Of a stretch of DNA of 64,000 nt, positions 9,039-18,500 are shown in pieces; position 1 is the stretch's first letter; every line of letters starts with the position of its first letter. The stretch is taken from positions 22,676-86,675 of the forward strand of contig NZ_BJZP01000021.1 of assembly GCF_007992095.1 (NCBI RefSeq). Reading direction: 5' to 3'. A program made the translations under genes and the position numbers. The DNA is from Paenirhizobium naphthalenivorans (GTDB lineage: Bacteria; Pseudomonadota; Alphaproteobacteria; Rhizobiales; Rhizobiaceae). Under the pieces are notes generated by a model. It saw nothing but the letters and a program-made list of their open reading frames with translations, was not told where the DNA came from and did no database searches.

Positions 9039-10570
9039 CCGACACGCGATCGAGCCTTTCGCTGCGCCTCGCCGACGAAACCGAGACCGACCGCCTCGGT
9101 GAGGAATTGGCCCTAGTGGTGAAGCCCGGCGACTGCCTGGCGCTCTGGGGAGATCTCGGCGCCGGCAAGTCGACATTGTCGCGCGCCTTGCTGCGGGCCA
9201 TGGCGGATGATGACTATCTCGAAGTGCCGAGCCCGACCTTCACGCTGGTCCAGAACTACGATCTGCGATTGGCTGTCGCGCATTTCGACCTTTACCGTCT
9301 CACGGACCCCGAAGAGCTTGAGGAGATAGGCTTTTCCGACGCCCTTGACAGCGGCGTCTGCCTTGTCGAATGGCCGGACAAGGCGGGAACGGCTTTGCCC
9401 GGGTCACGGATCGACATCGCTTTCGGCTTCGAACCAGGTGGCGGACGCCAAATCACCATCACGGCGCCAGCGCTCAAGATCGCCCGCATTGAGCGCGTCT
9501 TCCTCATCCGGCGCTTTCTCGACGCGCATGGCTATGCGGGCGCTCGCCGGCGGCACCTGACCGGTGATGCCTCCACCCGTGCCTATGAGTACATTTATCC
9601 GGCCGACGCCGGCACAAGACGTATCCTCATGGATGCGCCGCGCCAGCCAGACGGCCCGCCAATCCGCAACGGCAAGCCCTATTCGCAGATCGCCCATCTG
9701 GCCGAAGACGTCTACCCCTTTGTCGCTATCGATACGGCCCTGCGCGACCGGGGATTTGCCGCTCCGGAAATCTATGAAAGCGATTGCGAAGCCGGTCTGC
9801 TGCTGATCGAGGATTTAGGCCAAGAGACTGTTCTTGACGAGGACGGCAAGCCGATCGCCGAGCGCTACCGGGCCAGTGTCGAATGCCTCGCGGCACTGCA
9901 CGCGACGCGCTTCGACCGCGACATTCCGCTGCCGACCGGCGGCATGCACCATGTGCCGGACTACGACCGTACGGTGATGAAGATGGAAGCCGAGCTTCTG
10001 ATCGACTGGCACCTGCCGTGGAAGCGAAACGGGGCGCCGGCATCGGACGAAGAGCGCGCGGAATATGGAGCAATCTGGGACAGACTGATTGACCAACTTG
10101 CCGATACCGAGAAGAACCTGGTCCTGCGCGACTTCCATTCGCCGAACATTATCTGGCGCGGCGCCGAGCTGGGCGTTCAGCGTATCGGCCTGATCGATTT
10201 CCAGGATGCGATGATCGGGCCGTCTGCCTATGATCTCGTGTCGATCGTTCAGGACGCCCGCGTCACGGTCGAAAGACCGCTCGTTGACCAATTGATGGCC
10301 GACTATCTTTCGCTTCGCCGTGCCGAGCCGGACTTCGATGAGCAGTCCTTCCTCAAGGCATGGGCGATCATGTCGGCCCAGCGCGCCTGCAAACTGAACG
10401 GACTTTGGGTCCGGCTGATGAAGCGCGATCATAAGCCCGGCTACATGAAGCATATGCCACGCACGCTTTGGCATCTTTCCGTCGCCTTTGAGCACGAAGC
10501 GCTTGCCCCCTTGCGCGACTGGTGCGCACGGGTTGGAATCGGCCCAACCGAATCACTGGCGCAGGCATAA
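9035..10570 (+). CDS. tsaE: Fusion of TsaE ATPase and AmgK-like sugar kinase
   Basis: A 511-residue two-domain protein. Residues about 1-150 are TsaE, the ATPase of the tRNA t6A37 threonylcarbamoylation complex (Walker A GDLGAGKST at 39-47, SPTFTLVQNY). Residues about 165-500 form an aminoglycoside-phosphotransferase-like kinase with catalytic D366 (LRDFHSPN) and metal-binding D388 (IDFQD). It matches the AmgK family of N-acetylmuramate/N-acetylglucosamine anomeric kinases. The MurU-type gene immediately downstream supports a muropeptide-sugar recycling role. The reading frame is continuous and no stop separates the domains. Confidence 0.9.
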   Translation: MTDTRSSLSLRLADETETDRLGEELALVVKPGDCLALWGDLGAGKSTLSRALLRAMADDDYLEVPSPTFTLVQNYDLRLAVAHFDLYRLTDPEELEEIGFSDALDSGVCLVEWPDKAGTALPGSRIDIAFGFEPGGGRQITITAPALKIARIERVFLIRRFLDAHGYAGARRRHLTGDASTRAYEYIYPADAGTRRILMDAPRQPDGPPIRNGKPYSQIAHLAEDVYPFVAIDTALRDRGFAAPEIYESDCEAGLLLIEDLGQETVLDEDGKPIAERYRASVECLAALHATRFDRDIPLPTGGMHHVPDYDRTVMKMEAELLIDWHLPWKRNGAPASDEERAEYGAIWDRLIDQLADTEKNLVLRDFHSPNIIWRGAELGVQRIGLIDFQDAMIGPSAYDLVSIVQDARVTVERPLVDQLMADYLSLRRAEPDFDEQSFLKAWAIMSAQRACKLNGLWVRLMKRDHKPGYMKHMPRTLWHLSVAFEHEALAPLRDWCARVGIGPTESLAQA

Positions 10571-11313
10571 TGAAAATCACCCATGCAATGGTGCTCGCAG
10601 CCGGGCTCGGGACTCGGATGCGACCGATCACCAATACCATGCCGAAGCCGCTGGTTGCGATCGCCGGAAGACCGATGATCGACTACGTGCTCGATATCCT
10701 CGTTGCGGCTGGCGTCGAGCAGGTGGTGATCAATGTCCATCACTTCGCCGAACAGATGGAAGCCCATCTTGCGGGATATCATGGTCTGAACATCCTCATT
10801 TCTGATGAGCGCGAGGCGCTGATGAATTCCGGTGGCGGACTGGTCAAGGGGCTGAAGCTGCTCGACCGTTCGCCGGCCTTCGTGATGAATGCCGACCTGT
10901 TCTGGATCGGCGACGAAAGCGCGGACAAATCCAATCTATCGCTTCTGGCCGATTTCTTCGACCCGGCGCGGATGGACATGGCGCTGCTCTGCGTGCCGCT
11001 CGAGCGGACCACAGGGCATAACGGTAAGAAAGACTTCTCGCTTGGTGCCGACGGCAGGCTCAAACGCTATACGGAGGGCGATCCCGCTCCGGTCGTCTAC
11101 GCGGGTGCCATCGCGCTCTTGCCGGAACTCTTTGACGACGCGCCGCAGGATGCCTTCAACCTGAACATCTATTTCGACCGGGCCATCGCCCGCAGCCGGC
11201 TCTATAGCGTCGAGATGGCTGGTCAATGGCTGACCGTTGGCACACCGGAGGCGATCAGCGAGGCGGAAGAAACGATCAGACGCTTCCCGCCCGCTGACAG
11301 CGATGGAGCCTGA
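10570..11313 (+). CDS. murU: MurU-type sugar-phosphate nucleotidyltransferase
   Basis: A 247-residue nucleotidyltransferase with signature GLGTRMRPITNTMPKPL (residues 12-28) and a nucleotide/metal site NADLFW. In the anomeric recycling pathway MurU makes UDP-MurNAc from MurNAc-1-phosphate, the product of AmgK. The upstream gene carries an AmgK-like domain, so the two form a plausible cell-wall salvage pair. The ATG at 10570 overlaps the preceding TAA by one base. Substrate assignment rests on context and family resemblance. Confidence 0.85.
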   Translation: MKITHAMVLAAGLGTRMRPITNTMPKPLVAIAGRPMIDYVLDILVAAGVEQVVINVHHFAEQMEAHLAGYHGLNILISDEREALMNSGGGLVKGLKLLDRSPAFVMNADLFWIGDESADKSNLSLLADFFDPARMDMALLCVPLERTTGHNGKKDFSLGADGRLKRYTEGDPAPVVYAGAIALLPELFDDAPQDAFNLNIYFDRAIARSRLYSVEMAGQWLTVGTPEAISEAEETIRRFPPADSDGA

Positions 11314-11315
11314 GG

Positions 11316-14300
11316 ATGGCTCGGACCCACCAACCGCGTGTCCTGACGATACCGGCGGGGCTCCCCTTCCTGAAGATCCTGGCGGCGCGGCTCCTCGACG
11401 GCACCCTGTCGCCCAGCTACTGCTACGATCCCGCCGATCCCCTATCGCTCGCCAAAGTCACGATCCTCGTACCCACGCGGCGCGCGGCGCGCGTTCTGCG
11501 TTCGGAATTCGTCGATCTGCTCGGTGGTCGCTCGGCCATCCTGCCGGTCATCCGGCCACTCGGCGAGACGGAAGAGGACAACGGCTTCTTCGAGGCCGAT
11601 CAGCCCGCCCTCATCGATCTAGCCCCACCGGTCAGCGGCACCGTCATGCTGCTAGAACTGGCACGGCTGATCCTTGCCTGGCGCAACCAGCTCCCGGCGA
11701 TCGTGCGCAGCATCCATGCCGATACGCCGCTCGTCGCCCCGGCAAGTCCGGCGGACGCCGTGTGGCTGGCGCGCGCGCTGTCCGAATTGATCGACGCGGT
11801 AGAGACCGAGGGCTGTGATTGGGCCGATCTCGTCAAGCTGGATGCGCGCGACTTTGCGTCCTGGTGGCAGCTGACTGTCGAGTTCCTGAAAATCGCCACC
11901 GCCTTCTGGCCCGCGCGTCTGGAAGAGTTGATGCGCTCATCGCCGGCCCGTCACCGCGACGCGGGATTAAGAGCTGAGGCCCAGCGCCTTACCGGGGTCG
12001 AACATGGCCACCCGGTGATCGTCGCGGGCTCGACTGGTTCGATCCCGGCCGCCGCCGACCTGATCGCCGCCATTGCCGAACACCCGCAGGGCGTCATCGT
12101 CCTGCCAGGTCTTGACATGACCATGCCGCCGGAGGACTGGCTGAAGGTCGGTCTCGAGCAGGAAGCCGGCCACTCAGCCGAACCGGCCAGTCGCGGCCAT
12201 CCGCAATACGGTCTCTACCGGCTGCTGCAGCGACTACAGGTTGACCGCTCGGACGTCGAGACCCTTGGCATCGCCAACAATGCGCTCGCCGATCGCGCCG
12301 AGATACTGTCGCGTGCGCTCGCGCCTGCCGGCGCGACCGACGGCTGGCAAGCATGGCGAGCGGGTTTTGGCGATACACGGCTTCAGACCGCCCTTGCTGA
12401 TATGGCGCTGATCGAGGCGGCAAACGAGCGGGAGGAGGCGACTGCGATCGCCATTGCCCTGCGTCTCGGGCTCGAACGTCCGGGTGCCGACGGCAACGAA
12501 AGCCGTGTGGCGCTGATCACCCCCGACCGCGCCCTTGCCCGCCGGGTAACCGCCGAGCTTGCCCGCTTCGGCATCGTCGCCGACGATTCGGCCGGCACGC
12601 CCTTCAGCGCCACACAGCAAGGCATCCTCACCCAGCTCCTGCTTGAGGCCACGCTGCGTCCCGGAGACCCAATCCCGCTCGTATCAGTCTTGAAGCATCC
12701 GCTGGTGCGCTTCGGTATGAGTGCCCAAAGCTATCGCCAGGCTGCGGACGCGCTGGAGATGATCGCCCTTCGCGGCGGCATTCAGGCGGTCGATCTCAGT
12801 ACTCTGCCCGCCCTATTCGAGCAGCGGTTGGCGGAGCATCTCGCCGACCGCCATGCACCACGGTGGCGGCTTTCGCTGGCGCCGGAATCCCTTGAAAGGG
12901 CACGCGATCTCGCCGCACGGATTGCCAATTCCGTCGAGCCGCTGGTTTCCGCACTCGTGCGCATCGACGATGACCGCGTTCTCACCGACAAGCTGCCACT
13001 CGGCCAGTGGGCGGAGCACACTGGCCGAGTGCTGGAAATGGTCTGCGCAGACGAACACGGCGATCTGTCGGCTCTCTGGTCCGATGAGGCCGGCGAAACG
13101 CTCGCAAACCAGCTCGGCGAGATCATGTCGACCGATGGCGAGATCGTGGCTGACGGACCACAATGGATCGACATCTTCTCGGCCCTGACGGCGAGTTCAG
13201 CGGTCAAGCCACGTGCCATGCGCCATCCCCGCGTTTTCGTCTTCGGCACACTCGAAGCGCGGCTGCAAGACGTCGACATGCTGGTGATCGGTGGGCTGAA
13301 TGAAGGCTCATGGCCGGGACAGACAACCAACAACCCCTTCCTGTCGCGCACGATGAAGGCGGAGATCGGGCTCGAGCCGCCCGAGCGGCGGATCGGCCAG
13401 TTGGCGCATGACTTCGAGATGGCGAGTGGCACCCGCCATCTCGTTTATTCCCGCGCCTTGCGTCAAGGGTCGGCGCCAACGGTCGCGTCCCGCTGGTTGC
13501 AGCGGCTGGTGGCGCTCTGCGGCAGCGAGTTCGAGCGTCAGCTGAAGTCACGCGGTGATCTCTATCGGCACTATGCGGCCCTTCTGGATCGCGCCGAGAG
13601 TCAGGCTCCGGCCCAGCGCCCTGCCCCGAAGCCTCCAGCCGAGCTTCAGCCGACTCAGTTCTCCTTTAGCGAGGTCGGCCGGTTTCGGCGCGATCCCTAC
13701 GCGCTCTATGCCCGACGTATCCTGCGTCTCGATCCAGTCGACGGCTTCAACGAGGATCCGGGTGCGGCCGAGCGCGGCACGCTCTACCACAAGATCGTCG
13801 AGCGCTTCGTCAGCGAGGCCCATGACCCGGCAGGCCCAGAGGCGCCAGCCGTCATGCGACAGATCGTTGACGAACTGTTTGATGCCGAAGGACTGCCGAT
13901 CCATATCGACATCGTATGGCGCCAGCGTTTTGCCAGCGTCGGCCGAGCCTTCATCGAGTGGGAACGCAAGCGTCGACCCGAGATCCGCAAGACCTTCACC
14001 GAGGCGCGCGGCCGAATCGAGCTGGCGAACGGCATCACCCTTAGCGGTGTGGCTGACCGGATCGACCTGAAGGGTGCCAATCATGCCGACATTATCGATT
14101 ACAAGACCGGCCTCAGCCCCAGCCAGGCGCAGGCCCGCAGCCTGCTTGATCCGCAGCTTTCGCTTGAGGCCGCTGCCCTCATGGCCGGCGCTTTCCGGGA
14201 TGCCGGCCGGCTGACGCCTGAAAATCTTCTCTATGTGCGCCTCAAGCCTGCCGACAGCCTGATTGTCGATCCGGTGAACAATGAACTCACCGGTCGCGGC

Positions 14301-14507
14301 GACAACAAGAAATCGGCAGTGGACCTCGCCGAGCAGTCTGTCGAGGAGCTGGCGAGATTCGTCGAAGCCCTGAGGAGTGGCGAGCGCGGCTATGTCTCGC
14401 GCCTGATTCCGGCCCAGCAAAATGATTTCGGTGGCGAATACGACCATCTGGCCCGCGTGGCGGAATGGTCGACTGCCGACAGCGAGGAACCCGCCAATGA
14501 CGACTGA
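11316..14507 (+). CDS. addB: Double-strand break repair protein AddB
   Basis: A 1063-residue AddB of the alphaproteobacterial type, partner of AddA in the helicase-nuclease that processes double-strand ends for RecA loading. The inactivated helicase-like N-terminal part is followed by a RecB-type nuclease domain near the C-terminus with the catalytic motif DIIDYKTG (D928, K930). It starts 2 nt after murU and overlaps addA by 11 nt, so the genes from divL to addA appear co-transcribed. Confidence 0.96.
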   Translation: MARTHQPRVLTIPAGLPFLKILAARLLDGTLSPSYCYDPADPLSLAKVTILVPTRRAARVLRSEFVDLLGGRSAILPVIRPLGETEEDNGFFEADQPALIDLAPPVSGTVMLLELARLILAWRNQLPAIVRSIHADTPLVAPASPADAVWLARALSELIDAVETEGCDWADLVKLDARDFASWWQLTVEFLKIATAFWPARLEELMRSSPARHRDAGLRAEAQRLTGVEHGHPVIVAGSTGSIPAAADLIAAIAEHPQGVIVLPGLDMTMPPEDWLKVGLEQEAGHSAEPASRGHPQYGLYRLLQRLQVDRSDVETLGIANNALADRAEILSRALAPAGATDGWQAWRAGFGDTRLQTALADMALIEAANEREEATAIAIALRLGLERPGADGNESRVALITPDRALARRVTAELARFGIVADDSAGTPFSATQQGILTQLLLEATLRPGDPIPLVSVLKHPLVRFGMSAQSYRQAADALEMIALRGGIQAVDLSTLPALFEQRLAEHLADRHAPRWRLSLAPESLERARDLAARIANSVEPLVSALVRIDDDRVLTDKLPLGQWAEHTGRVLEMVCADEHGDLSALWSDEAGETLANQLGEIMSTDGEIVADGPQWIDIFSALTASSAVKPRAMRHPRVFVFGTLEARLQDVDMLVIGGLNEGSWPGQTTNNPFLSRTMKAEIGLEPPERRIGQLAHDFEMASGTRHLVYSRALRQGSAPTVASRWLQRLVALCGSEFERQLKSRGDLYRHYAALLDRAESQAPAQRPAPKPPAELQPTQFSFSEVGRFRRDPYALYARRILRLDPVDGFNEDPGAAERGTLYHKIVERFVSEAHDPAGPEAPAVMRQIVDELFDAEGLPIHIDIVWRQRFASVGRAFIEWERKRRPEIRKTFTEARGRIELANGITLSGVADRIDLKGANHADIIDYKTGLSPSQAQARSLLDPQLSLEAAALMAGAFRDAGRLTPENLLYVRLKPADSLIVDPVNNELTGRGDNKKSAVDLAEQSVEELARFVEALRSGERGYVSRLIPAQQNDFGGEYDHLARVAEWSTADSEEPANDD

Positions 14508-17500
14508 TGATGGCCTGTTGCCGTCTGGCGACGATCCGGCGGTCTGGCTCGACTGGACAACGCTGCAACAGGCGGTGGCCTCAGACCCGGCGCGATCCGC
14601 CTGGGTGTCCGCCAATGCCGGATCTGGAAAAACCCATGTCCTGACCCAACGCGTCATCCGCCTCCTGCTTGCTGGCGCCCGCCCCTCCTCGATCCTCTGT
14701 CTGACCTATACCAAGGCTGCGGCCTCGGAAATGTCTAACCGCGTCTTCTCGCGGCTCGCCGAATGGGCAACGTTGCCGGACGAGAAACTGGCCGAGCGTC
14801 TTTATGCGATCGAGCGTCTCCAGCCGGATCGGATCAAGCTCGCCGAAGCGCGGCGGCTGTTCGCCCGTGCGCTGGAAACACCGGGTGGCCTGAAGATCCA
14901 GACCATCCATGCCTTTTGCGAAGCGCTGCTACATCAGTTCCCGCTAGAGGCCAATGTCGCGGGCCATTTCACCGTGCTCGACGACCGTGCCGCCCATGCG
15001 GTTCTTGCCGAAGCCCGCCGCTCGCTGCTGACGGCGACCTCGTCCGAGGATGACGCGACTCTCGCCGATGCCTTTTCCCAGGTCCTCAGCATTGCCGACG
15101 AGAACGGACTTGAAACACTGCTTGGCGATCTCGTCGCCAATCGGCATGCGATGCGCGCCTTTGTCCGGGCCGCGGAAGCGGGTGGTGGCGTGGATGCGCT
15201 GCTGCGCAAAGGGCTGGGCATTGGCGCGGATGACACGGAGGACAGCCTGCTTGCAGAGAGCTGGCCCCTGCCCTCGCTCGATGGAGCGATGCTCACGACC
15301 TATATCCTTCTGGCGCGCGACAAGGGCGGCAAGACGGTGCAGGAGGTCGCCGATCTGCTGGAAAGCGCCGCGCATGAAATCGATTCGCGCAAGCGCCTCA
15401 GCCTGGTGGAAGCCGCATTCTTGACCAAGTCGGGAAAGCCGAAGGCAGACACGTCCCTGATCGCCGCCGCCATGACCAAAGCGGCGGCGCATCTACGCGA
15501 CGCCATGCTGGAAGCGCGCGACCACTTCGTCGCCTTCCGAGACCGGCTCGCCCTGTTCCGCATGTATCAGGCGACCCTGGCGGCGCTAACGCTCGCCGCT
15601 CGGCTCGACGACGACTACGAGGAGCTGAAGAAGAAGCGCAGCCAGCTCGATTTCGAGGATCTGATCGTGCGCACGGCCGAATTGCTGCTGCGCAGCGACG
15701 TCGGCCCCTGGGTGCATTACAAGCTCGACCAGGGCATCGACCATATTCTCGTCGATGAAGCGCAGGATACCAGCCCGGTGCAATGGTCGGTCATCCGCTC
15801 GTTGCGCGAGGATTTCTTCTCCGGCGAGAGCGCCCGTAGCCTGACGCGCACCTTCTTTGCTGTCGGCGACGAAAAGCAGTCCATCTATTCTTTCCAAGGC
15901 GCCCGGCCGGAGCGTTTTTCCGAAGAGGCCTTAGCCACGGCGCGCGCCGTGGCAGCGGGAAGCCAGATCTTCAGCGAGGTCCGCCTGCCGCTCTCCTTCC
16001 GTTCGACGTCCGCGGTTCTCTCCGCCGTCGACCAGGTCTTCTCCGTTGAGAGTAACGCGAGAGGTCTCAGCGCCCGTGGCGAAGACGTGGTGCACATGTC
16101 CAGCCGGCTTGGACACCCCGGCACGGTCGATCTGTGGAACATGATCGCGGCGGAACCTGCAGCCAAGACGGAAGACTGGACGGCCCCCTTTGACGCGACG
16201 CCCGAGAGCGCACCCTCAGCTATCCTTGCACGGCGGATCGCCTTCACCGTCGAGCAGCTGATCGGCAAGGAAACCATCGTCGAGAAAGGCAAGCGCAGGC
16301 CGATCCGGGCCGGCGACATTCTCGTCCTGGTGCGCAAACGCGACAGCTTCGTCAATGCCCTCACACGTGCGCTGAAGCGACGCAACAATATCCCGGTCGC
16401 CGGTGCCGACCGGCTGAAGCTCACCTCGCATATCGCCGTGCAGGATCTGCTGGCACTCGGCCGCTTCGTTCTCCTGCCCGCTGACGATCTCTCGCTCGCG
16501 GCGCTTCTGAAGAGCCCGCTGTTCAACCACAGCGAGGAAGACCTCTTCGAACTGGCTGCCAATCGGCCCGCAAACTGCGGTCTTTGGGACCATATGCGCG
16601 CCGCCGCCGAAGACGCTCCGCACCAATGGCGCGAAACGGTCAGTCAGCTTGACGCGTTTTTCCGTCTGTCCCAGGGGCTGCCTGTGCATGATTTCTATGC
16701 CCGCGTTCTCGGTGTTCATGGTGGCCGCCGCGCCTATCTTGCTCGCCTGGGCAGCGAGGTGAGCGACATCCTCGACGAGTTCCTGAGTTTTGCGCTGGCC
16801 TTCGAGACAGCCGGCCTTCCCGGCTTGCAGGCCTTTGTCTCCACCCTTGAGACAGAAGCACCCGAGGTGAAGCGCGAACAGGACAAGGATCGTGACGAGG
16901 TGCGCATCATGACAGTGCATGCCTCGAAAGGACTGGAAGCACCGATCGTCTTCCTGGTCGATGGCGGGGGGAAGCCCTTCAACCACAGCCATCTCGCCAA
17001 GTTTCGCCTGATCGAGGCCCGCGACGATCTACCACAGCTTCCCGTTTGGGTGCCGAACAAGACGCTGGCGAACTCCCTGGTCGAGGCTGATGTCGAGCGG
17101 CGTCGGCAGATGGCGGAGGAAGAGTATCGCCGCCTGCTCTACGTAGCGATGACGCGCGCCGCCGATCGCCTGATCATTTGCGGCTACCGCGGAGTGCGCG
17201 AACCCGGTGAAATCTGGCATCAGATGATCGCCGACGCTTTGCGTGCCAAGGCAGACACTTGCCGCGAGGTCGAATATTCCAGCCCGGACGGCACATGGGA
17301 AGGCCTTGCCTGGCGTCTTGCCGATCCGGCAAGGGACTTTGACAGCGAGGCCGAAAGATCCGCCGAGACGCGCGACGATGTCTTGCCGGATGCGCTTCTC
17401 ACGCCTCTTCCGGCAACCCCCGGCCTGCCGCGACCGCTCAGCCCCTCGGGCGCCGGTGCGATAATCATCGACGAGGCCGACGACGCGCTGGTGACTTCTC

Positions 17501-18051
17501 CCCTCTTCGCAGAACGGGAATCGGCCGGCATCGCCCTGCAAAAAGGTCGCCTCGTGCACCGGATGCTGCAGATGCTGCCCCTAATCGCAGCACCCGAACG
17601 CGAGGCTGCTGCCCGGCGCTATGCGGCGCGGGCAGCCCGCTTCTGGCCCGCCGCCGAACGGGAGAAGCTTGTCCAGACAATCATGGCGGTGCTTGAGCAC
17701 CCCGACCTCGAAGCCATCTTCTCGGACGACGGCCAGGCGGAGGTCTCGGTGATGGGCAGTTTCCTGCTAAACGGGGAGGAGCGTGCCGTTTCCGGCCGGA
17801 TCGACCGCATGGCCGTGGTCGATGAACGAGTGATGCTGGTGGACTACAAGACCAATCGCTCCTCGCCGCGCAGCCCCGCAGACGCCCCGCTGTCACATCG
17901 TGCGCAGCTGGCGATCTATCGCGAGATCCTGCGGCCGCTCTATCCGGACCGCCAATTCGACTGCCTTCTCGTCTACACGGAGGCGGGCACTGTTCTGAGC
18001 CTTGACGAGGATACCCTGTCGCAGTCCCTTGCCGCGCTCAAGGCATCATGA
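14497..18051 (+). CDS. addA: ATP-dependent helicase-nuclease subunit AddA
   Basis: A UvrD-like helicase of 1184 residues with Walker A ANAGSGKT (39-46), a DEAQDTSP Walker B, helicase motif VGDEKQSIYSFQGA, motif VHASKGLEAPIVF, RLLYVAMTRA, and a C-terminal nuclease motif VDYKTNR (D1116). It unwinds and degrades broken ends together with AddB. The ATG at 14497 lies inside the addB tail; the frame stays open for 25 codons upstream, but those residues are only addB shadow. Confidence 0.96.
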   Translation: MTTDDGLLPSGDDPAVWLDWTTLQQAVASDPARSAWVSANAGSGKTHVLTQRVIRLLLAGARPSSILCLTYTKAAASEMSNRVFSRLAEWATLPDEKLAERLYAIERLQPDRIKLAEARRLFARALETPGGLKIQTIHAFCEALLHQFPLEANVAGHFTVLDDRAAHAVLAEARRSLLTATSSEDDATLADAFSQVLSIADENGLETLLGDLVANRHAMRAFVRAAEAGGGVDALLRKGLGIGADDTEDSLLAESWPLPSLDGAMLTTYILLARDKGGKTVQEVADLLESAAHEIDSRKRLSLVEAAFLTKSGKPKADTSLIAAAMTKAAAHLRDAMLEARDHFVAFRDRLALFRMYQATLAALTLAARLDDDYEELKKKRSQLDFEDLIVRTAELLLRSDVGPWVHYKLDQGIDHILVDEAQDTSPVQWSVIRSLREDFFSGESARSLTRTFFAVGDEKQSIYSFQGARPERFSEEALATARAVAAGSQIFSEVRLPLSFRSTSAVLSAVDQVFSVESNARGLSARGEDVVHMSSRLGHPGTVDLWNMIAAEPAAKTEDWTAPFDATPESAPSAILARRIAFTVEQLIGKETIVEKGKRRPIRAGDILVLVRKRDSFVNALTRALKRRNNIPVAGADRLKLTSHIAVQDLLALGRFVLLPADDLSLAALLKSPLFNHSEEDLFELAANRPANCGLWDHMRAAAEDAPHQWRETVSQLDAFFRLSQGLPVHDFYARVLGVHGGRRAYLARLGSEVSDILDEFLSFALAFETAGLPGLQAFVSTLETEAPEVKREQDKDRDEVRIMTVHASKGLEAPIVFLVDGGGKPFNHSHLAKFRLIEARDDLPQLPVWVPNKTLANSLVEADVERRRQMAEEEYRRLLYVAMTRAADRLIICGYRGVREPGEIWHQMIADALRAKADTCREVEYSSPDGTWEGLAWRLADPARDFDSEAERSAETRDDVLPDALLTPLPATPGLPRPLSPSGAGAIIIDEADDALVTSPLFAERESAGIALQKGRLVHRMLQMLPLIAAPEREAAARRYAARAARFWPAAEREKLVQTIMAVLEHPDLEAIFSDDGQAEVSVMGSFLLNGEERAVSGRIDRMAVVDERVMLVDYKTNRSSPRSPADAPLSHRAQLAIYREILRPLYPDRQFDCLLVYTEAGTVLSLDEDTLSQSLAALKAS

Positions 18052-18126
18052 GATACCGCATATTGAAATTGCGGCTGGTTCACATCACATATCTAGCTGA
18101 AACCGTTACCGGTAAAGGAGCAACTC

Positions 18127-18447
18127 ATGGCTACGGTAAAAGTCGATAATTCCAATTTTCAGGCTGAAGTCCTCGATTCGGCCGAGCCCGTGGTCGTGGA
18201 CTTCTGGGCCGAATGGTGCGGTCCGTGCAAGATGATCGCCCCGAGTCTCGAAGAAATCTCCAACGAGCTGGCCGGCAAGGTCAAGGTCGTCAAGGTCAAT
18301 ATTGACGAGAACCCGGAAATCGCCGCCAAGTTCGGCGTTCGCTCAATCCCGACCCTTGCCATGTTCAAGGGCGGCGAAGTGGCCGACATCAAGGTCGGCG
18401 CGGCGCCGAAGACCGCTCTTTCGAGCTGGATTTCCAGCGCAGCGTGA
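18127..18447 (+). CDS. trxA: Thioredoxin
   Basis: A 106-residue thioredoxin with active site WCGPCK (C31, C34) and the cis-proline segment [11 protein letters not shown]. It reduces protein disulfides in the cytoplasm using thioredoxin reductase, which is not in the window. An AAAGGAG ribosome site lies just before the ATG. The 75-bp gap after addA probably holds its own promoter, though I cannot point to a clear one. Confidence 0.98.
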   Translation: MATVKVDNSNFQAEVLDSAEPVVVDFWAEWCGPCKMIAPSLEEISNELAGKVKVVKVNIDENPEIAAKFGVRSIPTLAMFKGGEVADIKVGAAPKTALSSWISSAA

Positions 18448-18471
18448 TCGGCCTCGTCGGTTACATGCAAG

Positions 18472-18500
18472 AAAGCCGGGCTTGAGCCCGGCTTTTTCTT
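18472..18500. terminator. Bidirectional terminator between trxA and folC
   Basis: A 10-bp stem pairs AAAGCCGGGC (18472-18481) with GCCCGGCTTT (18486-18495) around TTGA, with T-rich tails on both strands. It sits between the convergent trxA and folC stops and can serve both. Confidence 0.88.
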
